This document shows, piece by piece, positions 1-5,448 of a stretch of DNA of 5,448 nucleotides. The notes under the pieces are model-generated. The model made no database searches. It was not told the DNA's origin and saw nothing but the letters and a program-made list of their open reading frames with translations. Numbering within the stretch: the stretch's first letter is position 1; every line of letters starts with the position of its first letter. This DNA comes from RGIG1993 sp964564225 (GTDB lineage Bacteria; Bacillota; Clostridia; Oscillospirales; CAG-272): assembly GCA_964564225.1 (NCBI GenBank), contig CAZMAF010000078.1, positions 1 through 5,448 on the forward strand, written 5' to 3'. The translations under genes were made by a program, and so were the position numbers.

Positions 1-608
1 GCAATTCCAAGCCAAGAATTAATATTATCTCCATTGGTAATCTGAAAATTAAACCGTTCTCCATATGAATCTCTATATGGATAAATAAAGTTTTCTTCCG
101 AAATGCTACTATCATAAGTATCCAAATCATGTTTTGCAATATTACAAATAGCGCAACATGGGATTAAATTATACATAGATAGTGCCAAATATGGATATAA
201 AGACTTGGGAAAGAAATGATCATATTGAGGTCGATCTACCGAATCTCTCAAAGTAAAGATATAATTTCTATTACAGTATGTACAAATCTTCACTCCAATT
301 CTTTGTGCCCATGATTTACCAAACTTTCGCTTTGTGAAATTATCATATAACTGACCAAATGCATTTTTTACATTGTCATCAGTAATTTGACCTATTTCTT
401 GAATCGCAGATCTTAAGCATTCTATTTCTCCCAACAACAGATTTTCTATTTTGGTATCATCAAGTGTGCCGTTAGTAGATAAATATGTTATTATTTTGCC
501 ATAGTGCGTATCCAAAACGACCGAACTCAAAAACGTTTTAACCCTCTTAAATGTATCTTCCTTATATTCCTGTTTTAGCGAATCCGTAATTTTAGGGATT
601 ATAATCAT
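1..608 (-). CDS. HNH endonuclease, PtuB-like (3' end outside window)
   Basis: The first 202 codons of a probable HNH nuclease; the frame is still open at the window edge, so the C-terminus is missing. About 105 N-terminal residues are mostly helical and carry no motif I recognise. The nuclease core follows: a zinc-knuckle pair C109-x2-C112 (CTYC), then Y-D130-H131-F-F-P-K135, then Y-N147-L-I-P and a second pair C152-x2-C155, followed by N156 and K159. In the HNH (beta-beta-alpha-metal) family the DH supplies the general base, the later Asn/His positions support metal binding, and the four cysteines hold a structural zinc. Here the last HNH position is Asn (C-N-x2-K). The ATG overlaps the ATPase stop codon as ATGA, which indicates translational coupling and a joint complex. 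ATPase plus HNH is the Septu (PtuA/PtuB) pattern. The likely role is nicking or cutting DNA when the ATPase partner is triggered. The HNH identity is firm; the exact subfamily and target are inferred. Confidence 0.88.
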   Translation of the reverse strand, partial: MIIIPKITDSLKQEYKEDTFKRVKTFLSSVVLDTHYGKIITYLSTNGTLDDTKIENLLLGEIECLRSAIQEIGQITDDNVKNAFGQLYDNFTKRKFGKSWAQRIGVKICTYCNRNYIFTLRDSVDRPQYDHFFPKSLYPYLALSMYNLIPCCAICNIAKHDLDTYDSSISEENFIYPYRDSYGERFNFQITNGDNINSWLGI

Positions 609-619
609 CCTGCTCCCTC
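605..619 (-). promoter_or_regulatory. Coupled start of the HNH gene (GAGGGAG ... ATGA)
   Basis: The last ATPase codons contain GAGGGAG (619-613), 4 nt before an ATG whose last two bases are shared with the ATPase TGA. Reinitiation by terminating ribosomes would keep the two proteins in fixed proportion, as expected for subunits of one complex. It also decides the HNH start. Confidence 0.75.
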
Positions 620-2521
620 ACTTTCCAATATCGCTATTTGCCGTTCGATTTCGGCTTTTTGTCTTTTCAAAAAGTCAACAATTTGTGTACGCTCCGAAGC
701 ATCAACCTTTGCAATTGTTTTAGGTTCATTAATTAGTTGAGATAATTTTTTGCGTATAACCGGTTCGCCAATTATCATAATCCGCTTCTCAATATCCTCT
801 TTATCAAACTCGTTGCTGCGAATATCATAAATAATCTTATTTACATAAATTTGAGCATATTCTCCCATTGCCAAGCCGTTTTTGATAAAAAATGCATCTT
901 TATATAACGTGTGAATGTTTGCCCCAAATGTCTGCGTTTTGTCTTTGTGTTGGGCAATCAATCCGTTTTCTCGCATCAAATATGTTGTATTGTCGCTGGG
1001 AATATCAGATAAAACTATCGGAGAGTGGCTTGAAATGATTATTTGGAAGGTTTTATTCGGGAACTGGTTGTTAACTGCATCAATCAATTCAAAAATTATT
1101 CTTCTTTGCCATTCAGGATGAAGATATAGGTCTATTTCATCAATTAACAACAAAACATTATCCTGCAACTTAAATTGACTTTCCGGCATAAACTTATCTA
1201 TTAACGACGCAAATAAAACTCGAGACATAAAATTCATTAAGGCGCGCTCGCCGGAAGACATCTCAAGGTCATATACCTTTAAATACTTGATCAAAAAGGA
1301 GCTTCCCTTTCGAAGCATTATTTCAAAGAGCTTATGAATAGATGTAATATCAGTTTCGATATAAACTTTCCTTGCCAAATCACCTTCGGGCAAACCATTG
1401 TCTTTTACATTTGCGGAATCACAGAGGTTAAAGAAAAAATCCAATTCTTCGAGAATATCTGCATAATAAGATTTAGTTACTGCATCGGGAATTGCTTCAA
1501 CAAACCGTTTGCATTGTGAATAAACTTCATTGCATGGTAATGATTCACCGGAGAGACTAAACTGATTAAATGAATATATCAATTCAAAAACCAAATTTAT
1601 AAGACAAGTAGATACCACCGGCTTTTCTCTTTGCATTTTCGCTATTTCTTGATCCGCCTTGGTATATACTTCATTCAGGTATTCTTTACTGGCAAATGCT
1701 GTTTGATAATTCAATGCTTGAGCCCCATTAGGAATCAGCTTATATACGCTTGCGACTGAAAAACTAATATTTTTAATCCTCTTGCCGCAAAAGTCTTTAC
1801 GTTTATTTGCAATATAGTTTTGATATATTATATCCAAAATCATTTGCGTCTGCTGCCGAGACATTTTTTTCAAATGAATAGACTGAAGAGCATTAAACTC
1901 ATTATTTCTAATGAATCCCGTATCAGGCAAATGGAATAACCTTCGATAGAAAGTATCGAAAACAGATTGTATCGTATCATTAGTTAGAGTTATGTAATCG
2001 ATTGCCTCAGAACGTAAATTTCTGTTTTCCGTATATTCGCTGTTAGACAAATAAATATGGGAAATTTTACTCGTATAATTTTCATCTATAAAATCGTCAC
2101 GAGTATACGGTGCTACTTCAGAGCCTTCAAAAATAACAGCAGTGTCTGTAATGTTTAAAACCCTTAAGGTATTATTGTTTTCAAGATATACTGCTATGAA
2201 TTTCTTCTTCTCATTTTGTTGAATGCGATGATCATAGTACTCATCTCTTGTGGGTTCTTGAATTGGGGAACTTGAAAGCGATGTTAAATATTGTAGCAAA
2301 GTCGTTTTTCCTGTTCCATTTTCACCTATGATAGCAGATAGATTAAGCAAGTTATTTGACTTAAAAACATTTATACCATCTTTTTTTATTGCTATCAACG
2401 TACGATTATCTAAGTCAAAATGGATATCATATTCCGAAGAAAAATTGAATTCCATCGGATGAAAACACTCATGATCATCTTGATTAATCCAAATAAACAA
2501 CAATTCTGTTTTCATATTCAT
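605..2521 (-). CDS. ABC/SMC-like AAA family ATPase of an ATPase-HNH defence pair
   Basis: A 638-residue ATPase of the AAA_15/AAA_21 (ABC-type, OLD/RecF-like head) group. The N-terminus (ELLFIWI..., then a FNFSS segment near residue 27) is a typical lead-in strand for these heads. Walker A is GENGTGKT at 66-73. An insertion of roughly 345 mostly helical residues follows. The ABC signature SSGE is at 422-425, Walker B LLLIDE ends at D461-E462, the D-loop-like YLHPEW comes next, and the H-loop SSHSP has H499. All ATP-site residues look intact, so it should dimerise head to tail on ATP. The C-terminus after about 540 has no visible TOPRIM acidic pattern, so it is not a classical OLD nuclease. It ends in a short charged helix (about 610-635). 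The nuclease activity presumably comes from the HNH protein encoded by the overlapping next gene, as in Septu. The start at 2521 has AGAGG 5 nt upstream and lies 2 nt after the preceding stop. An in-frame ATG two codons later is possible but has worse spacing. Confidence 0.93.
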   Translation of the reverse strand: MNMKTELLFIWINQDDHECFHPMEFNFSSEYDIHFDLDNRTLIAIKKDGINVFKSNNLLNLSAIIGENGTGKTTLLQYLTSLSSSPIQEPTRDEYYDHRIQQNEKKKFIAVYLENNNTLRVLNITDTAVIFEGSEVAPYTRDDFIDENYTSKISHIYLSNSEYTENRNLRSEAIDYITLTNDTIQSVFDTFYRRLFHLPDTGFIRNNEFNALQSIHLKKMSRQQTQMILDIIYQNYIANKRKDFCGKRIKNISFSVASVYKLIPNGAQALNYQTAFASKEYLNEVYTKADQEIAKMQREKPVVSTCLINLVFELIYSFNQFSLSGESLPCNEVYSQCKRFVEAIPDAVTKSYYADILEELDFFFNLCDSANVKDNGLPEGDLARKVYIETDITSIHKLFEIMLRKGSSFLIKYLKVYDLEMSSGERALMNFMSRVLFASLIDKFMPESQFKLQDNVLLLIDEIDLYLHPEWQRRIIFELIDAVNNQFPNKTFQIIISSHSPIVLSDIPSDNTTYLMRENGLIAQHKDKTQTFGANIHTLYKDAFFIKNGLAMGEYAQIYVNKIIYDIRSNEFDKEDIEKRIMIIGEPVIRKKLSQLINEPKTIAKVDASERTQIVDFLKRQKAEIERQIAILESEGAG

Positions 2522-2523
2522 TC

Positions 2524-4836
2524 CTACCTCTTAAAGATATAGTCGATTTCTTCATTTTCAAAATACCGATCGTATCTATATTCATCATCATAATCATCTT
2601 GCAAATAGTTCTTCACAAGATTATCCACTCCACAAACACTAATGGTTGAATCCGTCAAGAAGTCTTTATCTACAACGATATCTTTTGGTAGTCTAAAAAG
2701 CAAGTCATCCACTTCGTCGCGTACACTACCTTTGACAATATCTTCGATATCCTCTATAACACCATCAACATCTATATGACCCCCATCTTCGTCCAGGTAT
2801 TTTCTATCTTCAACTATATCACCAACTTTAATATCATAGTTATCGATAGAAGCTGTATCAAAGAAAAATGAAATAGCTTCTTTGAGCAATTTTGTCATGC
2901 TTAAAACGAATTCCAAACGAATCTCTCCAACCATTATCCAATCAACCGACTCAATGTAAGTAACTAAATCAGGCAATTCAAACCTTTCAAGAATAGTTTC
3001 CATTGATTTGAAATCTTTAACAATCTTATCGATTTTATAAAACAGACAAAAATCCTTTTCAAGGACTCTTTCTATCATCATGCTTGCCCAAACAGAGTGT
3101 TTATCAAAAACATTTACGGTCTCAAACCTTTTCACATATGTGTTGACAAACAAAGAATAATCTTCGTCTAAGATACGTTTCATTGAAACATATTCAGTTA
3201 TATACGCGGCTTTTTGAAAATCATCTTCAAAATAGTAGGTTAAAATACTTTTATCCGCAAATGCATTTGCAATTTTCACTGCAAATGAAGCATCATCCAA
3301 AAGTTTTCTAAATTGCCCAACACTTATACATGATGAGAGTAATTCCGCATATTCAGGTTCATTACTTGCTAAATGAGCACGAATAAAGTCGTTTATAGAG
3401 GGATTCGCTATAGATAGCATTTGCTTGCCTTTGTCATCAAGGATTTTGATGAATGATCCATTTAATCTCCCTAATGAAGACTCGAATTGATTAATACTCC
3501 TATCAATACCTGATAGACTCATTATTCTATGATTATAGCATTTCTTGACAAAGTCCAATGAGATAGTAGTATTGGTAAGCGAATAGATAGTTGTTATCAA
3601 TAACCTGTCACTCGGCGAAAGTCTCCTTTCATATTCATTTTTCCATGCCTCCTGTGGATTATCAAGTGCGGCTAACACAAACTTCATATAATCCTTTGTT
3701 GAAACACTTTGCAAACGCTGCTCGTTGCAAATATATTCTATAATTCGAGGATTATAGTTCGCATGTTCGATTATCTTGTGATAGTTTCCTTTGCTTTTAA
3801 TCGCGTTACGAAACGATCCCGGCAAATTATTGAAATATAAATGGTTATAGAATATTTTTGCTTTTTCTACTTTCGAAAGCTTTGACATATCTAGAACAAA
3901 AACCTTATATTCCTTACTGTTAAAACTCCTCACAAGATCGGGCGTTCTCTCTTGTGCTTCACGGTAGATCGTAACCCGTGAGTTTAAAATTAGAATCTTA
4001 TTAGGATTCATATGCACATGCCTTACAAGCGACAATAACTCAGTTTCTTGAGTAGACTTCATGCTAAAATATGCTTGTCCGAAACAATCATCTAACAAGA
4101 TTACCTCTTTGGTATCACGAGATGCCGAAAGAGCTCTTTTCAATGATGCCAAATCGGATACATCTGTTGTGTAGCGCACTCTGTATCCTTGAGCGGCATA
4201 ATGCAAAACTAACATTTTTGAGGTAATTGTTTTCCCAACTCCAGGATCCCCTACGATTACCAAGACATTGTTTTTGCTTAAACTTTTAATGGCCTTATCA
4301 AAAGCTATGGTTTTTACAAACAACTTTTGTTCATCTACTATGCTGCAAAGCAACGATTCACAATCCAAAAAAATATCATTATTAAGCATATTTGTGAGTA
4401 CGTTAGTAGATTCAAGCCATAATTTAAAGTGCTTTCTCAGAATTTCTGCGTTTTCTTCTCTACACAAAAAGTCATCTATTTCAGTAAGTGAAATAATGTT
4501 TGCAGTAGACTCCATGTACGCCGAAAACATTGCATAAATTTGTTCTTTGACTGGAGGAGTAAGTTCCTTCGAGCAACATACATAATATTTCTTAGGCTTC
4601 AATTCATTTACTTTTTCGATTTCAGCTCTAAGGCTTCTAAGCAATCCTGAATTATCAGTTCTTATATAGTGTTTTACCTGGACTACAATATTTTTGCGAT
4701 AGGAATCATCAGTAAGGTCTATACCTCCATCACATCCGGGGCCAAATCTCTGCAACTTAACACCAAGCATTTGTGACAAAACATCCATACAAAGATATTC
4801 AAATTCAATATCATTTAAATTCGCATAATTAAGCAT
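2524..4836 (-). CDS. Mrr-like restriction endonuclease fused to nSTAND3-type NTPase
   Basis: A 770-residue fusion. Residues 1-140 form a PD-(D/E)xK nuclease domain of the Mrr type: FEYL with E13, then GCDGGID with D40, then VVQVKHY with Q53 and K55, which is the E...D...QxK catalytic set. A P-loop NTPase follows at about 160-400: Walker A GDPGVGKT at 196-203, Walker B VILLDD ending at D249-D250 followed by CFGQ, and a sensor-like LILNSR at 282-287. The DD-x-FGQ and NSR-x3-YREA patterns match my recollection of the nSTAND3 family, whose members are often fused to restriction endonuclease domains in bacterial conflict systems. Residues about 400-660 are helical, with no recognised repeat, and could be the sensing region. 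Residues about 665-770 are very acidic, and the last 27 hold 10 Asp/Glu and 6 Tyr. The likely role is an intracellular sensor that cuts DNA after NTP-driven activation. AAGGAG sits 8 nt before the ATG, and the HTH gene ends 15 nt upstream. At 770 residues it is much shorter than Avs1-4 proteins, so it is not one of those. Confidence 0.9.
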   Translation of the reverse strand: MLNYANLNDIEFEYLCMDVLSQMLGVKLQRFGPGCDGGIDLTDDSYRKNIVVQVKHYIRTDNSGLLRSLRAEIEKVNELKPKKYYVCCSKELTPPVKEQIYAMFSAYMESTANIISLTEIDDFLCREENAEILRKHFKLWLESTNVLTNMLNNDIFLDCESLLCSIVDEQKLFVKTIAFDKAIKSLSKNNVLVIVGDPGVGKTITSKMLVLHYAAQGYRVRYTTDVSDLASLKRALSASRDTKEVILLDDCFGQAYFSMKSTQETELLSLVRHVHMNPNKILILNSRVTIYREAQERTPDLVRSFNSKEYKVFVLDMSKLSKVEKAKIFYNHLYFNNLPGSFRNAIKSKGNYHKIIEHANYNPRIIEYICNEQRLQSVSTKDYMKFVLAALDNPQEAWKNEYERRLSPSDRLLITTIYSLTNTTISLDFVKKCYNHRIMSLSGIDRSINQFESSLGRLNGSFIKILDDKGKQMLSIANPSINDFIRAHLASNEPEYAELLSSCISVGQFRKLLDDASFAVKIANAFADKSILTYYFEDDFQKAAYITEYVSMKRILDEDYSLFVNTYVKRFETVNVFDKHSVWASMMIERVLEKDFCLFYKIDKIVKDFKSMETILERFELPDLVTYIESVDWIMVGEIRLEFVLSMTKLLKEAISFFFDTASIDNYDIKVGDIVEDRKYLDEDGGHIDVDGVIEDIEDIVKGSVRDEVDDLLFRLPKDIVVDKDFLTDSTISVCGVDNLVKNYLQDDYDDEYRYDRYFENEEIDYIFKR

Positions 4837-4844
4837 ATTTTAAG

Positions 4845-4850
4845 CTCCTT
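4845..4850 (-). promoter_or_regulatory. Ribosome binding site of the endonuclease-STAND gene
   Basis: AAGGAG on the minus strand, 8 nt before the ATG at 4836 and directly after the HTH stop codon. It is a near-ideal site and fixes the start of the 770-residue protein. Confidence 0.8.
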
Positions 4851-4851
4851 A

Positions 4852-5034
4852 TTATTCCTCGGCTTGGCCTTTATTTACCCACTCGTCAATTTCCGAAATC
4901 TTAAATTTCCAATTCTTCCCGATTTTATGAGCAGGCATATTCTTTGTGGCAATCCAACGCAAGGCTGTATCACGACTGATTCCTAGATATTTGCATATCT
5001 CTGGCATTGAGTAGTACCTATCTTTAATATCCAT
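4852..5034 (-). CDS. Small excisionase/MerR-type helix-turn-helix DNA-binding protein
   Basis: A complete 60-residue protein consisting of a single HTH_17/excisionase-family winged helix. YSMPEICKYLGIS (8-20) is the first helix and turn, and RDTALRWIATKNM (21-33) is the recognition helix. PAHKIGKNWKF (34-44) forms the wing, and KISEIDEWV (45-53) is the closing helix. There is no second domain. It is the first gene of the operon, 15 nt before the endonuclease-STAND gene, with AGGAG at 5044-5048 spaced 9 nt from the ATG. Proteins of this fold serve as phage and ICE excisionases (recombination directionality factors) or as small regulators at the head of restriction and defence operons. No integrase or attachment site is visible here, so a regulator of its own promoter is the better reading. 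Direct repeats around that promoter are candidate binding sites. Confidence 0.88.
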   Translation of the reverse strand: MDIKDRYYSMPEICKYLGISRDTALRWIATKNMPAHKIGKNWKFKISEIDEWVNKGQAEE

Positions 5035-5048
5035 TTCAAAACACTCCT

Positions 5049-5097
5049 AGCGTTTTTCTTTTATTATATCTTTATTATATCACAACTACAGCGTTTT
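5049..5097. repeat. Direct repeat AGCGTTTT flanking the -10, candidate operator
   Basis: The plus-strand octamer AGCGTTTT occurs at 5049-5056 and again at 5090-5097, a 41-bp period that is close to four helical turns. One copy lies in the -35/spacer region and the other lies between the transcription start and the ribosome site of the HTH gene. This fits paired binding by a small winged-helix protein such as the one encoded by the first gene. The repeat is short and the region is AT-rich, so chance is not excluded. Confidence 0.4.
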
Positions 5098-5102
5098 GTA
5101 AA
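5074..5102 (-). promoter_or_regulatory. Sigma-A promoter of the defence operon
   Basis: On the minus strand the -35 is TTTACA (5102-5097) and the -10 is TATAAT (5079-5074), with an exact 17-bp spacer. A TG one base before the -10 makes it an extended -10. Transcription should start near 5067, leaving a leader of about 33 nt before the HTH gene. A second TATAAT at 5068-5063 has no matching -35. The dyad TACA-N6-TGTA (5087-5100) overlaps the -35 and could be an operator half-site pair. This single promoter probably drives all four genes down to the HNH gene, because no gap large enough for another promoter exists between them. Confidence 0.8.
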
Positions 5103-5124
5103 GTATTGTCGTATATTGTATGAT
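5096..5124 (+). promoter_or_regulatory. Possible weak divergent promoter on the plus strand
   Basis: On the plus strand, TTGTAA (5096-5101) and TATGAT (5119-5124) are spaced by 17 bp, matching consensus at 4/6 and 5/6. The -35 box almost coincides with the -35 of the operon promoter on the other strand, so the two would be back to back and mutually exclusive. A transcript would begin near 5131 and run straight into the terminator, giving an RNA of only about 45 nt. In such AT-rich DNA this match may be accidental. Confidence 0.22.
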
Positions 5125-5135
5125 TATATATTGAC

Positions 5136-5179
5136 AGAGGCGGTAATCGTATTCATCACGATTACCGCCTTTTTTCTTT
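5136..5179 (+). terminator. Intrinsic terminator, plus-strand orientation
   Basis: The arms GGCGGTAATCGT (5139-5150) and ACGATTACCGCC (5158-5169) pair perfectly over 12 bp around a 7-nt loop. AGA/TTT pairs, one of them a G-U, extend the base. The plus strand then has TTTTTTCTTT (5170-5179), giving a strong Rho-independent terminator for plus-strand transcription. On the minus strand the stem is followed by TCTGTCAATA, which lacks a proper U-run. There it could only be a weak terminator or a 3'-end stabilising hairpin, starting about 37 nt after the zinc-ribbon stop. No plus-strand gene is visible that would use it. Confidence 0.8.
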
Positions 5180-5206
5180 GGTTACTGCGTATCATTTTTT
5201 GAGTCG

Positions 5207-5389
5207 TTAGCCGTGCCAGTATTTTTTTAAACCGTACTCTTTTATCACATCTCCTTTTTCATCTTTTTCAATGAACCAAGTGCCGTCGTAAAAACAGTTT
5301 TTGCATATACCGATAACCTTGAAAGTATTATCACCGACTTCTGTTTTGCACATAACTTGGAGTTCGCCATTACATTTCGGGCATTTCAT
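5207..5389 (-). CDS. Small zinc-ribbon protein of unknown function
   Basis: A 60-residue protein with two CxxC knuckles, C3-P-K-C6 and C29-K-N-C32, separated by 22 residues. This is the layout of a single zinc ribbon; C14 is extra. The rest is a charged C-terminal tail (FIEKDEKGD..., ending KKYWHG). I do not recognise a specific family. The start is well supported by AAAGGAG ending 7 nt before the ATG. It lies in the same direction as the defence operon. It is separated from it by 172 bp containing a hairpin and a strong new promoter, so it probably belongs to a different transcription unit with the gene further upstream. It may bind nucleic acid or a protein partner; nothing in the sequence decides this. 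Confidence 0.75.
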   Translation of the reverse strand: MKCPKCNGELQVMCKTEVGDNTFKVIGICKNCFYDGTWFIEKDEKGDVIKEYGLKKYWHG

Positions 5390-5402
5390 TTTTCTTCTCC
5401 TT

Positions 5403-5448
5403 TCATGCTATCCCATATTCCTCTTTCATCTCCGCTATCATCTGTGCG
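5403..5448 (-). CDS. C-terminal end of an unidentified upstream gene
   Basis: One minus-strand frame is open from the window edge to a TGA at 5405-5403 and reads AQMIAEMKEEYGIA. This looks like a charged C-terminal helix. The stop lies 13 nt before the zinc-ribbon ATG and just overlaps its AAAGGAG ribosome site, a normal operon junction. A second frame is also open and would end in an ATGA overlap with the zinc-ribbon start (residues ...DSMKGEEK). Fourteen codons are too few to identify the product or to settle the frame. Confidence 0.35.
   Translation of the reverse strand, partial: AQMIAEMKEEYGIA

Noticed and set aside
915..1121. Plus-strand open frame of 68 codons
   Set aside because: It lies wholly opposite the Walker B and H-loop region of the ATPase gene, has no ribosome site or recognisable domain, and is a shadow frame.
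1334..1519. Plus-strand open frame of 61 codons
   Set aside because: It is antisense to the helical insertion of the ATPase, with cysteine/phenylalanine-rich composition typical of an AT-rich shadow frame and no start signal.
605..2521. The ATPase as an OLD-family nuclease (Gabija GajA-like)
   Set aside because: No C-terminal TOPRIM signature (E...DxD pattern) is visible after the H-loop, and the adjacent gene is an HNH nuclease rather than a UvrD-like helicase.
4268..4537. Plus-strand open frame of 89 codons
   Set aside because: It is antisense to the segment joining the nuclease and NTPase domains of the STAND gene. Its serine/leucine-rich content and lack of a ribosome site mark it as a shadow.
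4852..5034. The small HTH protein as a true phage/ICE excisionase
   Set aside because: The fold fits, but no integrase, recombinase or attachment repeat is visible in the window. Its position at the head of the operon favours a regulatory role.
5136..5169. The hairpin as a full bidirectional terminator for the zinc-ribbon transcript
   Set aside because: On the minus strand the stem is followed by TCTGTCAATA rather than a U-run, so strong intrinsic termination in that direction is not supported.
5123..5194. Minus-strand 23-codon frame running through the hairpin (MIRSNQRKKAVIV...)
   Set aside because: It has no Shine-Dalgarno site, and its sequence is largely dictated by the inverted repeat. 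A leader peptide cannot be supported.

Overview
The window is AT-rich and has strong AAGGAG-type Shine-Dalgarno sites, tightly packed genes and a canonical sigma-A promoter. This points to a low-GC Gram-positive bacterium (Bacillota, probably a Clostridia-type genome); the taxon is an inference. All convincing genes are on the minus strand, so the biological order runs from high to low coordinates.

Right end (about 5448 to 5207): the last codons of a probable upstream gene, then a 60-residue zinc-ribbon protein. A 172-bp gap follows (5035-5206). It holds a perfect 12-bp stem-loop with a T-run that acts as an intrinsic terminator only on the plus strand. It also holds a strong minus-strand promoter (TTTACA, 17 bp, TGA-TATAAT) and an 8-bp direct repeat, AGCGTTTT, on either side of the promoter's -10.

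Main body (5034 to 1): four genes read as one operon. (1) A 60-residue excisionase/MerR-type helix-turn-helix protein, the likely regulator. (2) A 770-residue protein with an N-terminal Mrr-like PD-(D/E)xK endonuclease domain, an nSTAND3-like P-loop NTPase and a long, very acidic C-terminal region. (3) A 638-residue ABC/SMC-like AAA ATPase. (4) An HNH endonuclease, cut by the window edge after about 202 residues. The gaps are 15 nt, 2 nt and an ATGA start/stop overlap, so co-transcription and translational coupling are very likely.

The layout is that of a defence island. The ATPase plus HNH pair resembles the Septu (PtuA/PtuB) arrangement, and the endonuclease-STAND protein resembles antiviral STAND sensors that couple ligand recognition to DNA cleavage. 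Having both nuclease modules under one promoter with a dedicated small DNA-binding protein is the most interesting aspect. It may be a composite or little-described anti-phage system. That function is inferred from domain content and gene order, not shown by the sequence alone.
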